DNA of 27,383 nucleotides from assembly GCA_036897485.1 (NCBI GenBank), contig JAYMTF010001001.1:1-27383 (forward strand), in the 5' to 3' direction. Source of the DNA: Pelargonium nanum. Taxonomy: Eukaryota > Streptophyta > Magnoliopsida > Geraniales > Geraniaceae. Below, piece after piece: positions 10,101 through 20,625 of this stretch; the first letter of the stretch is position 1, and the number at the start of each line of letters is the position of its first letter. The notes beneath the pieces are model-generated. The model saw only the letters and a list, made by a program, of their open reading frames with translations, ran no database searches and was not told the DNA's origin. The position numbers and the translations under genes are program-made.

Positions 10101-13100
10101 ACCATATCTGGTATGAAATTTCAGGACAGACTGTAAATTTTGTGAAATGTATTATGAGCTCTTCTTAAGTGCCCTAGAATTCCTATCATAATTATCAGAT
10201 CCAGGCAGGGTCCTGGATCTGCCAGTTTGATTGGTCGGTTAACCGGACCATTGGGTCAAGGTCGTTTGCCTAGTTACCAGTGGAGGTCTGATAACTATGG
10301 TTCCTATATTGTGTGCTTTCTTGTGGCTTTCTGCTGCTTTAATCTGGCGTTTTTATTGATGTCTTGGAATATTGTTTTTTCTATCACCTGTAGGACAGGT
10401 CCAAGGTCATTGTTATGGATGCTGATGGTACTCGTTCCAAAGGAATTGCTAGATCCTTGAGAAAACTCGGGCTCAAGGCAAGTATTTATGGCCTTCCAAA
10501 TATTGCATTATCACAAAAAGGCCTAAGCAATAAGGAAAACATGAAAGTTTTCAGGGGAAGGAAGGGAGAGTAGTTTCATATAGAACCTAATGTTCACTGG
10601 TCCGCTGTATTTTCTGAAATTCTATTTCCTATCTCACTAGTAAAGAAACTAGATTGCAAGGTAAAAATAGCTAACTACATCTAAGGCTATCCAAGTTGAG
10701 TGCAGATGGCTGATGTACTTTGTTGGATTCCTCATTTTTTCTATCATCTAAAATTTGAATATCATTTTCCACGAATAAATGAAGTAACTTAATCTTGTTA
10801 AAGTTTACTAACCTTTGCTTTTTGTTAATATAATAATGTTTCAGTTTACTAATATAATAATCAGATAAGGATCAATAATACACACATATTATAGCAGTTA
10901 CTCTTTTGAGATTTAGTGCTATGAGAAATGCAGTCATAATTGGATTTTTTTTTTTTTTGAGATAGATTTCAAATAATGATGACTACAGTACACACATATT
11001 ATGCAAATAAGGTCTATTTTGCATATGACTACAGTAATCATAATATTTAAATCAGGTAACTGCAGCTGCCTCTGTGAACAGTGGAATGCTTTGATTTCTG
11101 AGTTCCTTATTTGCATATTTCAACTAATATACAACTAATACAAGTGTAGGATGAAAGTTAGATTCGTAATTTCATATTTCGAAAATGGTTAAATGTTTCT
11201 GATAAATGATTAAAACTAAAATTTTAGATCATTGTTACTAAGTATGTAATTGATTTTCTGGTATTGAAAACAAGATGATTAAATGTTACTGTTTGGGTTT
11301 TTATGCTATATTACAGAGACCATACATTGTCCAAGGTGGCTATCGGGCCTGGGTGAAAGAGGGAGTGCGTATTAAGGAGCTCAAACCTGAGACAGCACTA
11401 ACTGTATTGAATGAGGTACTTGTGAATTGATCTCCTGTATTCTTCTTACCTTCTAAATGTCTTGTAGTGTACAATATTATATTGTGATTTTTATCGTTTA
11501 ATGTCTATAACTCTATGGGCGCATGCCTTGTGCGATTCCTTGTTTCATTTGTGTGTTATTTTACTGTTGACAGTGGATGCTTATGTAATTTGAATATTAT
11601 ACCTTGTTTCATACTATGGTTCTAGATTTCAGATTTTCACTTTACTAATGTAAACTTGGATTATTACAGGAAGCTGAGGCAATCCTGGAAGATATCAATC
11701 CTTCTCCCCTGCAAGTTCTTGGGTATGGGGTGGTAAGAATCAGTTTTATTGGACAGTGTCTTACTGATCATAACAAGTAGTTCCATTGTAATTATATGTC
11801 CTTCATGTTTACTTTTTCTCTCTTAGGCTCTGTTGGGATCTTGGAAAAGTTTATGTACGAAGTAAGGTTCAATTTTGTGCACATAAACTAACTTTTTCTT
11901 TCTACTTTTCCCAACTACACCAAGATCCAAAAGGATCCTTAAGATCTTAATTTTCAGAGTATACCATATTCAAATGGGTTAATGTGCCTGTCATAGTTTT
12001 GTTTCCTCTATATCATGTACCTAACATCCAAAACAGAAATGTTGAACATTCAACTTTTAGAGGATCCTGTCATACAAAGCCAAAAATGGATGCTTCTGAT
12101 GATTGTTTGACCATTTTGTTGTTTCAGATGGTCCATAAATATGTTTTCAATGATTTAATTTCACTTTTTAATGTCCAATAAACTAACATGATTTGGCTGT
12201 ACCAGTTAATTCTATTTAAATATCGGACTTTCATCCCCTAAAAAAAAGTATCTATCTTTACTATTGCCAGATAGAAACATTATCCAAATATCACGTGAAA
12301 TAATTTGATTTCTATTCAAATTCAAATATATATTTGATAATAAATTTTAATTATTGAATGGACAGGGTTCTATTGCAGCAGTGTATGCATTACTAGGTGC
12401 GTAGTTCTCTACTTCTATACCATTATCTATCTTAAAATGAGACTTATTTTACAGCATTGTTTATGGTAGTGAACTTGGATGTGTACACTACACAGGTACC
12501 ACTAGTATTATTTTGGGAGATGGAGTGATTCCTCTATTGATAATTATCTAATGTTTCTTCCCTGTTAATACTCTCTCTCTCTCTTTGGTCCTAACCATCT
12601 GGCTAAGGGTATTTGTTTTGGTTGCAGAGTGGGAGAAGACTTTACAACTCATTGGCATTATTGGCCTAACTCAGGTATCACATCCCCTTTTGTTAGGAGG
12701 TGCTCTGGCCTAGGTTTTGGTTTTCTGCATTGATACTATAATCGGTTATTATCTATTTAAAGCTGAAATGAAGTACCAATATGCTGAAAGTTTTGTTGAA
12801 ACATTTTTGTGGCTCAAATACTGATGATTCTGCATCGATAAGTTAGAGATGCTTCTAGACGACCATTCTTGTTGCTAATGACCCATGTACAGATGCTAGG
12901 TGCCATATTGCATATGATCATGACAGAAGAAAAGATGTATTCTTGATATGCTTTCTAAGTTAGTGCACTCTGGTTATCTCTTTTCTCATTTCTCTATTCA
13001 TTTAAATGTCACCAGACCATCTATAGGAGGGTTGCTTCTTATGAGAAGACTGAAGATTTTAAGCAAGATGTGAGGTAAGGATTATTCACAAGTCTCTCTC

Positions 13101-13538
13101 TCCTATAAATATATAGGAATTATGAAAACCCAGCTGGTCTTGATGATCTGTTGTAGTGTTGTGTAATTATGGTGTCTTATTTTCCTTGAAGTTTTCGAGT
13201 CATTAGGTGTTTCAGTTCTCTCCTATATATATATAGGGATTATGGAAACCCAGCTGGTCTTGATGATCTGTTGTGTAATTAAGGCGTCTTATTTTCCTTG
13301 AAGGTTGTTGCTTGCTCCTGTTCAACTTGGGGCTCAGGCAGTTTCAGTGGTAGCAGGAAAATTAGAAACAAACCGAGTTGGACTCCCCACATCACCTTCA
13401 TCCTTAGATGTTCAGAATCGGGTGTTGCAGGCTGCTGCAAAGCATGAATCTCAGCCATCCGATACTGAAGGAAACCAAGATCCCTCTTCTGAATCAATGG
13501 CTACTGCCAGTGAAAATGTGGATCTGACTGAAGCATAA
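7196..13538 (+). CDS. Rhodanese-like domain membrane protein, chloroplast-targeted (At3g59780-like)
   Basis: Thirteen exons close in frame to 657 aa: 7196-7243, 7558-8478, 8757-8857, 8972-9086, 9392-9469, 9606-9698, 10394-10477, 11317-11415, 11670-11732, 12366-12396, 12628-12674, 13016-13074 and 13304-13538. The start gives MLLLCSATPSCSSQSQ, rich in Ser and lacking acidic residues, like a chloroplast transit peptide. Residues about 150-310 are a Ser/Thr-rich helical segment. A hydrophobic stretch follows at about 340-365 (GTSATLWVSYWVW). The rhodanese-like domain spans about 370-505 (LIDVRPE, GIPDLRRAARYRYASV, VMDADGTRSKGIARSL, YIVQGGYRAW). A second hydrophobic stretch is near 528-560. In the active-site loop Asp461 stands where a sulfurtransferase has Cys, so the fold is probably a non-catalytic binding module, as in the thylakoid proteins TROL and CAS. 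The tail reads VGLPTSPSSLDVQNRVLQ. The closest protein I recall is Arabidopsis At3g59780. Two introns use GC donors. Exon 3 could instead start at 8652. Confidence 0.9.
7552..7557 (+). other. NAGNAG tandem acceptor at exon 2 of the rhodanese-like gene
   Basis: Intron 1 ends in CAGCAG. Splicing after 7554 or after 7557 keeps frame and differs by one Gln codon, right after the predicted transit-peptide segment MLLLCSATPSCSSQSQ. Tandem NAG acceptors are a known source of single-residue variants in plants. Confidence 0.7.
9087..9391 (+). other. GC-AG intron 4 of the rhodanese-like gene
   Basis: Exon 4 ends in LIDVRPE with CCTGAG followed by GCAAGA. The next exon resumes at 9392 with DLRQRDGIPDLRR. 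Only this GC donor keeps the frame and gives the same residue spacing as the Arabidopsis homologue (RPE, seven residues, IPDLRR). The nearby GT at about 9096 would lead into a stop. Confidence 0.8.
10478..11316 (+). other. GC-AG intron 7 of the rhodanese-like gene
   Basis: Exon 7 ends in RSLRKLGLK with CTCAAG followed by GCAAGT, a perfect GC-donor consensus (AG|GCAAGT). Exon 8 starts at 11317 after TTACAG with RPYIVQGG. The junction is phase 0 and matches the homologous protein without a gap. Confidence 0.85.
13095..13303 (+). repeat. Direct duplication of the 3' end of intron 12, including the splice acceptor
   Basis: A segment of about 90 bp occurs twice, 13095-13191 and 13216-13303. Both copies run from TCTCTCCTATA through CCCAGCTGGTCTTGATGA to TTATTTTCCTTGAAG. 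The copies differ by a few substitutions and an 8-base indel. The downstream copy provides the acceptor that keeps the frame (AG|G TTG TTG CTT). The upstream acceptor at 13190-13191 would add 112 bases and reach a stop at 13280-13282. Confidence 0.85.
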
Positions 13539-14548
13539 AGGTTGCGATTTCTTGCTGTCACACTCCAATTTGGGAATTCCGGTAAGATATGATGGATGGT
13601 TTTAACTTGGGCACACCATGAACCCATTTTTCATTGTATCTGAAGACAACCATTTCTTGTAAAAACATTGTGAGTTCTGTACATTCCATTAAGCCAGTGA
13701 AGCAAGTTTTATACATTGTTCGTGTCAATGATTCCACTTATTGACAGCATAGATGAATGGATTGAAAGCAAATTTGGTACTCAAACATATACGAGAAACC
13801 CAATTTTGGTACCCGAACTTTTATTATACATGATGTAGTAACTAAAATTTAATTTTCAACCCAATTTGGTGACCCATCATTACAACCCGTCAACTTCCGT
13901 TTCCATTTTATTCTTTTCCCACACTTTAATTGAAGAAAATAACATTACTAATAATGAAAATTGGAGTGTAACGGTGGAGTTATTAAAAAAATTAATGAAA
14001 TGGAAATGGAAATTCCATTTCATCAAGAAAAATGAGAAGGCATTAAAAATGTGAATGAAATTCGAATCACTGTTGATGAGAATCTCAATCTCGTTTGCAT
14101 TCTTCATTATCATTCCAAAAATTATAATCCCAACACTAGTTAAGACACTTTCAGGGAATCTTGAAACAATTGACCATAACATTTCATTCACTATGAAATC
14201 ATGAATATTAATATAACTTGTTTACATGTATTCACAATCAAGAAAAGAGAAGCTACCAAAACTTTTTGCAAATACAACCCATTTAGAGGAAGGAAACAGC
14301 TTGCAATTATCTACAAAGTGAAAATAATTAGTAGTTGCTTGGTTGCATAAGCAGTATGTGTATCCAGAAGGCAAAATTCCCAGGCTGACTTTTTAAATGG
14401 ACAGAGATGCATGTACTTGTTGTCTAGTATGGGAGCAAAATGTGAATTTATAATCTTAGTTTCAGAGACCTTTGAGCCTTCACTGCAATTCCATCACCTT
14501 CCTTCTAAGGACACAGTGTTTAATGTAATTGATGATAGATAAATTGTT
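13539..14548. other. Convergent 3' UTRs and spacer between the rhodanese-like and CASTOR genes
   Basis: The rhodanese-like gene reads rightward into this spacer and CASTOR reads leftward into it. Their 3' UTRs probably take up about 13539-13740 and 14250-14548. Bases 13770-13900 contain repeat-like phrases (AATTTGGTACTCAAAC, CAATTTTGGTACCCGAAC) that resemble the outer ends of the element at 22.2-23.8 kb, so part of the spacer may be an old transposon remnant. An imperfect palindrome built from ATGGAAATGGAAATTCCATTTCAT lies around 13996-14021. No open gene was found. Confidence 0.45.
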
Positions 14549-17500
14549 TCACTCCTTTTCTGCAATTACCACAAAAACATCCTTCAACGACCACCTTCGT
14601 CTCTCACTTTTGCTTGGAGGATTGATCACAGCTCTCTCTGCATTTGCTAGCCGATAACCAATCACAATCTCTCTTCTTTGTCTGGCCCGTAATATTATTT
14701 CATAGAAGCTCAGCTCCTCGCGTTCACGGAGGTAGAGGTCTGCCTGTCTTATCTGCAGTTCGTTTCCCTGATAGAAATCAAGTGTTTTAAGTTAAAGATG
14801 AATAACATGGATCACTATTTCTATAATCATCAAAAACAGTCGGTAATAATCTATTTATGTAAGACGCCAGAAACAGAGATAGTACACAAACAATCTTTCT
14901 CTCTAACTCAGCATATAGCACGTACCTCTTCTGCAAAGAGCTCCTCCAAAACAGCATTTATTTGGCGATCCTCTGCAACCATGGCTAATGCCATACTAAC
15001 AAGCTCATTAGATAGAACATAATCACTGATCTTTGACATGGCCAATAGATTTTTAGTCCTTGGGTCAAGAATTTCACTGATTATGACTGATTTATCTGAA
15101 GCCTGTTGCATTTCTCCTATCCAAGATCCTTGAGAGAAGCTTCCTCTGTGACCTTGGCTTCCCATATCTTCTCTACATGGGAGACGCTTAGCCTGTAATA
15201 GGCAAAAGATCATAGGCTTAGAATTTTTAAGAATATGAAGAGGTGACACAAGTTGAATAGAATGATGAACATAAAGAACATATAAAGTACAGATATTTAT
15301 TGATTGGATCATCAGATCAGCCATAATGCCAGAAATCTCAAGTATCTGAACTCAAGAGAACAGGTTATGTACAGACGTGGAAAGGTAAATTAACATGCAA
15401 AAGTGACAATAATAGAACATCTTATCACTAAAACGAAACAATGTATGATAAATACACCAAAAGGTTTGCTTAAAGATTATAAATCGAAGAAAGTACCTGG
15501 ATATCTCGGATTAACAACAATGTGGCAAGAGATCTGGAATCAGCTTGAACTGCTGAATCCTCTACAGATTCATCAGCCAAAATTAAGATCTACAGAGACC
15601 AGCAAATGTATTACTACATACATTCTAAGAAACTAATACATACTTTTGTTAGGATATTATCAAGAATATTCAAAACGATCCCTAAAAACCCTGCCAAGGG
15701 CCAGAAAAAAGGCACATCATTAGGTAGTCACATTCATCAGCAAGAACCACCTGATGAGGGGTCTGCTTGATAGTGCCAATATAATCTTCAATTTTCAATT
15801 ATGTAAGAGTTTCCTCCAGCTACTTTTTTGCAAATGCTTCACAAGAAGAGGCAAAATATAAAGTATCACTCACTGAATGAAAAGATTCCAAGGGAAGGCT
15901 TTCTAGGTGACGCCGTATTACAGCATTTCCCTCACGATTAACCAATGTTATATTCACCAACCGAGAGGTATCAAGACCACCATCGATCAACTTTTTGTCC
16001 CTCTCACTTTCTAGAACGTCATTGAACATCCAAAGTTCCGAACCTTTTGCTAGAAAGGCATCCAACACCTAAAAGGAATGGATATTTGCCCATAACTGTT
16101 TTAATTAAATTGCTTTATCATGAACAAAAATAGATGTAGCAAGTCAAAGTTGGGAGATAATAGATGCATAAGTGAGAATAAAGTAAAATTTGCAGAGGAA
16201 CACAGCAAAATAATTTTGACATGTCTACCACCACTTTGAATGTGCTGAGAACTGCAACGAGTGGAAGCATGATCACATATTCCCTGTAACATTTACCGTA
16301 ATCATATCCTCCATATCTCGCCGCCAACCACATAAAAGTATCCTTTCTGTATCTTTTGGAACAATAAAGTCTTTGGGTAGATTTCCACTCCAAACCTGCA
16401 GCATCCAGGTGAAAAGGGAATTAGGGCTTGAATAGAAAGAACTTACCACAATCATATCATCAATGTCCCTTCTCCATCCACAAAGTAGAATATTCTGTGG
16501 CTTTCTTGCTGGTCGGGTAATGTGTATGAATGGTGCTTCTTTGACCTGGATGACCAAATCGATTATACTTTTGTAAGTTTTGAATTTTTGTTATGGCATG
16601 CTCTGCTCACTTAAACTCCATGGTAGGCAACATACCAATATGCACCATAGAAGAAACTTATTCAGTTTCCTCTTCTTTAAGATGACACGCTAATTGAATT
16701 TCATTACCTATCTCTCCCGTTATTATTGATTGATGAGTAAGTGTATTTTTATAACCTGATGTTATTGGCAAGTAAGTGTATTTTTATAACCTGAAAGTTT
16801 TATTTTTATAAATTAGTAAACGCTGAGAATCTGATAGCCTAACCAAATAACCTGAAAGATTTATTTTTATAAATTCTCAGCATTTTTTTCCGGCATATCC
16901 ATATATAGAGCAAACAAAATAACATAAATTTATGTTCTAAAGGAAAAGGAAAGCACCGTGGGCATTGCAGCTGGAGCATAGGTATCATCATCCTCTGCTA
17001 TAACAAGAACTTCATCGCCTTCTTGTAGAACATAGGAGTCATCCGGATTCAGAATGATTTTACCAGCATATGATGCAACTTTGACTCCACAAGGAATGGC
17101 ATCAGGGAAACTGATAAGTACATCCTCAAATTGTAAGCCATCCAACTGTGGCCATCTTTTGATGTAGAACTCGCAATGTTCAAATCCCAGGATATCTTCC
17201 CAAATCTGCCATGATCAAGCCATAAAAGGGTAATAAGTAACAGATTTTCCAGACTAATAACCAAGTGAACCCGACAATAGAACTTCATTAATGTACATTA
17301 CAATTACGATACAGATATAGTGGCAGTAGAAGATAGTTTATATTAATAATTTTAAAAAAGTTGGTCAATAATCCAACTTAAATAATAATATAAAGTTACA
17401 GGGTTTAGAATAACATATATGACCTGCGCAAGTCCTGGCTGCCGAGCACACTGAATCATCAAGCGCCCTATTACATCATGAGCAACAACAGTTTCAACAA

Positions 17501-19952
17501 GATCCCCCCCAACAAGCTTGACAAGTACTTCATTATCAAGATCACTTAGTTCCACCACTATGTGTCCTCTCAACCCTTCTTTGACTCCAGTGAGACTCAG
17601 TACTGTCCTTAATGCACGAGCATCACTCTATATATATAAAACCCAAAGAAAAAAAAACACGGTCATCATTCTTATCTTGTATGGACGAATGAGCAGTCAA
17701 GCACATCAATGTACACAGACCTGATCAGCATTTCCATCTACGGCTAAGACAATTATTGCACGTGCCTTAGAGACGGACACCTGTAGAATTCAAATTTATC
17801 AGCAAAACATATGGTTAAACAGTATTTAACTAGATATATACAGAAAGATTATTTAGGAAAGCTCCATTAATTTTCCAGAAATAAATACGAAATTTGAATG
17901 AAAGCTTTATGAGGTTTGGAGTTAGCTCAATAATTCAACGCTTTTACTTGCAAACTTGGCAAGTCCTTTAAAGTTATTTATTTAACTCCCAACAAGATTG
18001 ATTGATCAAGTACAATGGATTGTTTGGAAGACTAAGAATAATCAAATGGATAATTGGAAACGTGAAAACCATTGTATGTTGAATGAACCAATGAGTACGC
18101 ATACTTTTTTTAAATCAGAGAGAATCAGAGGACTTCCACTTCTGCATATCACTGATGTTCCTTTGAAATCAAACTCCATTTTGGCAATGTCAAGCTCCAT
18201 TTCCTCTTTATCTCGCTCAGCCATCACTACTACAATTCCTCCACCCAAACTTTCGTTGGCTATGGCAAGCTGATTGAGCAGGGACCCCTGAATTCACAGT
18301 GACATTATAGTGACCCTAAAACATATGCATCTTAAAAATGCCACTTTTCTACAAATTAATGATCAACCAAGGTTCCTAAAAAAGTTTTGGTATCAACTTG
18401 ACACAACATCAAGAAGAAAAAATTACAAAACATAACTGGAGCTTGGGCATAATGAATAAGTTGAGAAAGCAATATTCTTACCAACTTATCACTCCAACCA
18501 AGAATTAGAGTGTGGTTTCGCTCAACAACCTCACTTCTTCCTTTCCTCAGTGAGTCAAACTTTTCAGAAATAGCATCAGACACAAGTCCAAGCATCATTG
18601 CAAAGACGAGCATCCCACCAAAGCTAATGGAAACAGAAACTAGCCTAGGACCAATACCCTCAGAGTTAGCATGATTTCCTGAGTCTGCCACATATGTCCA
18701 AGATAACCAAAGACAATCTGCTAAGCTATCATCCGTCACACCAAAGAGTGCCAACCCCCCAAGACAAATAAGTAAGAGAGTTGCAACTAAGAGTGCCAGT
18801 GGCTTAGCATAAGAATGGACTGATAAGGACACATCCACCCGATAAGCTAGCTGCTTGTTTAGAGAAACTTCTTCAGACAAGCTGTCAGATGATCTCGATC
18901 TTGAGACATAGTCAATGTACTTGAAGATAAGAATAGGGACAGACAGAAGTGTGAGAGAAACAGCCAGAGCTAAATTCTTTAAGGTTTTGCTAGAATAACT
19001 GTCACTCTCCTGTGCCAGGGAACCTATATCATCTGGAGAATCCATCAAACTGCAAGCTCTTAGCCTAATATTCAGCTTGTGAATCTGATCCTGCAAGCAG
19101 ACGTTCACTTCTGTTCCATTTAGCAAGGTCTAAATTGGCAATATTCAAAGTCATAATAGATAAAATCAACTCAACAAATAACCAAATTGGTCGACATTAA
19201 CCAAACCAGATGCATTAACTCATATCATTAAAATTATGAATATCATTACTGAAAATTAAAAAATTGATCAAGATTCAATCTTTCCATCTGGGGTTTTCTG
19301 AAATTTCATTTCTAGGTTCACAGACTTTTCAGAGCTATAGATTTCAAAATTCTGAGCTACACAACGCTATGAATTCACCTGCAAGCCCTCAACTTGGTCG
19401 TGTAATGAAAAATTCTTGTGCAGCAGAGAAGTCAAAGCTGTGATTATCATCTGCACAACCAAACGCAAATCACACACCACACATTTCTAAAAATTCAAAA
19501 AAACAAAATTAAAGATACTGAAACACCAGCGAACACACCGCCACCGAAATCGCCATCTGCCACCGGATCCTGAACCGGGACCCGACAATCTTCTTCCGAC
19601 ACGACGCTCTCTCGTCCACAGCAGAACCCGACACATTCTGCTTCTGAGAGGCCTCGGTGGCCTTCCGCGACGAAACGGCGTCGTTATCGGTGCGGCGAGA
19701 GAAGTCAACCCGGCGGCGGAGGCCGGAGGCGTACTTGGGGTCTCGGTAAGTTGGAGAAATGGAGGAGCGAAACGATGGCGTTTTGGGGGGCCTGGGATCG
19801 GGAGGGTAGGGTTGGGAGATTCTGGGTTTTGTGGAGAATCTGCGAGGGTATTGAGGAGGGTGGTGGATGAAGGAAGGTGAAGGTGAAGGGAAGAACCAGT
19901 CTCTGCTGGAAGAAGGTGAAGGAGAGTGCTCCGACTCATTGTGATGGGACAT
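14549..19952 (-). CDS. CASTOR: CASTOR ion channel of the common symbiosis pathway
   Basis: This encodes a nuclear-envelope cation channel needed for the Ca2+ oscillations that precede root-nodule and arbuscular mycorrhizal symbiosis. Exons on the minus strand are 19952-19527, 19450-19379, 19129-18482, 18287-18105, 17780-17721, 17627-17424, 17205-16957, one of two alternatives (16545-16447 or 16395-16297), 16068-15874, 15589-15497, 15192-14926 and 14767-14549. All junctions are phase 0 GT-AG and give 904 aa. The N terminus is Ser/Pro-rich and cytosolic-type (SSSRDWFFPSPSPSF). Membrane segments are at about 130-155, 217-240 and 274-297, then the pore helix and filter ADSGNHA (314-320), then a last helix from about 328. 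RCK-type regions follow: NHTLILGWSDKLGSLLNQLA, ERDKEEMELDI, IVVELSDLDNEVLVKLVGG, IAEDDDTYAPA, LLCGWRRD and GSELWMFNDV. The C terminus is KDVFVVIAEKE. The Ser in the filter is as in Lotus CASTOR. DMI1 has Ala there, as I recall. The start ATG is at 19952-19950. The gene appears intact. Confidence 0.95.
16297..16395 (-). other. CASTOR: CASTOR alternative exon 8B (WSGNLPKDF type)
   Basis: This is a 99-bp, phase-0 exon with acceptor GCTGCAG and donor GTAAAT. It encodes 33 residues beginning VWSGNLPKDFIVPKDTER and ending ILLCGWRRDMEDMIT. It corresponds to the RRGSLPKDF...CGWRRDMEDMI segment of described CASTOR proteins, so it is the canonical form. Only 51 bp separate it from exon 8A. Confidence 0.9.
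16447..16545 (-). other. CASTOR: CASTOR alternative exon 8A (KEAPFIHI type)
   Basis: This is a 99-bp, phase-0 exon with a strong acceptor (CATCCAG) and donor (GTAAGT). It encodes 33 residues beginning VKEAPFIHITRPARKPQ and ending ILLCGWRRDIDDMIV. It would join exon 7 (AAMPT) to exon 9 (VLDAFLAKG) in frame. The second half is nearly identical in protein to exon 8B while the linker half differs. The IDDMI form recalls the POLLUX/DMI1 sequence at this position. Confidence 0.88.
16736..16881. repeat. Short tandem and inverted repeats in CASTOR intron 7
   Basis: A 24-bp unit is repeated exactly at 16736-16759 and 16771-16794. A 27-bp unit (AACCTGAAAG...TATAAATT) occurs at 16788-16814 and 16849-16875 with one difference. 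A perfect 9-bp inverted pair, GCTGAGAAT at 16822-16830 and ATTCTCAGC at 16873-16881, could form a stem. All lie in the intron directly upstream, in transcript direction, of alternative exon 8A. Confidence 0.8.
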
Positions 19953-20149
19953 CACTGGTATTACCTCAATTCTTTTGGGCTTTTCGATGCAATTTTCTTG
20001 AAGTTTGGGCCTTTTAAGGTTGAGTTGTTGGAATTTTTTTCCATTACAATATGTGAGTTATTGGGTCGTGATGATAGCGAAATGTTAGCAATCATTTGGA
20101 CACAATATTGTAGAAATGATTCTTGTTTGCTAACAAAAGTATTAAAAAT
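19953..20149 (-). promoter_or_regulatory. CASTOR upstream region
   Basis: About 200 bp separate the CASTOR start codon from an old LINE remnant. The 5' UTR and core promoter should fall here or extend into the remnant. No TATA box or known element could be assigned with confidence. Confidence 0.3.
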
Positions 20150-20625
20150 ATAATTTTTTAACACAAAAAATTAATAAATTATTACATTAAATTTGATAAG
20201 AACAAGACCTGTATAAATTTGGGATTTATTCAGAAAAATTTAACAAAGAAATCGAAGACCTAACTAATTTGTGCGTCGTTCGATTTGTAGACAGATTCAA
20301 TTGACACTATTAAACTAAGCCGTGTTGGCTAAAACATCTTGAATAGTATAACCGAAGAATTGGAATCATCTCCATCGATCTGATTAATCAAATTGAATGC
20401 ACTAAAATCTTCTCCAGCTTTAAAATGCATGAACAACTAACAACGATTGCAATCGGAGTTTAAGTTGACCATGTTGAAGGCTCTGCCATCCGACCATCGC
20501 CACAATCGGGTCTACCATATGATTCAGAAGCAAGCTCGAAAACTGAACAAGTGGCTATAACCAAACCACCACATTCTCCTTCTCTATAACCGCCTCTTGT
20601 TGCCCACACACATCAATCAATTTTA
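20150..20625 (-). mobile_element. Old LINE 3'-end remnant
   Basis: A minus-strand copy of the same repeat family as 23876-24575. The two share AATTAATAAATTATTAC next to a T run (the A tail in reverse), CTAACTAATT.GTG, GGCTAAAACATCT, CAA.TTGAATGCA, CGAACAAC..ACAACGATTGCA, CAAACCACCACATTC and TCCTTCTCT. The younger copy still reads NRVAHELVRFSNF here, the end of the LINE RNase H domain, while this copy is more diverged. I found no convincing target-site duplication for it. The left end is set at the T run. Confidence 0.68.

Noticed and set aside
10227-10460. Open plus-strand frame of 77 codons
   Set aside because: It overlaps intron 6 and exon 7 of the rhodanese-like gene in a different frame and resembles no protein.
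13996-14021. Imperfect palindrome as a terminator or CRISPR-like repeat
   Set aside because: A single copy in a eukaryotic spacer, with no repeat array; most likely simple-sequence or transposon debris.
16297-16545. Exon 8A and 8B as evidence of two neighbouring channel genes or an assembly duplication
   Set aside because: Only one copy of all other exons exists, and the two exons differ strongly in nucleotide sequence, so a recent duplication or misassembly does not explain them.
19487-19939. Second minus-strand frame over CASTOR exon 1
   Set aside because: It is a frame-shifted shadow of the Ser/Pro-rich N terminus, whose correct frame reads SSSRDWFFPSP and joins exon 2 in phase.
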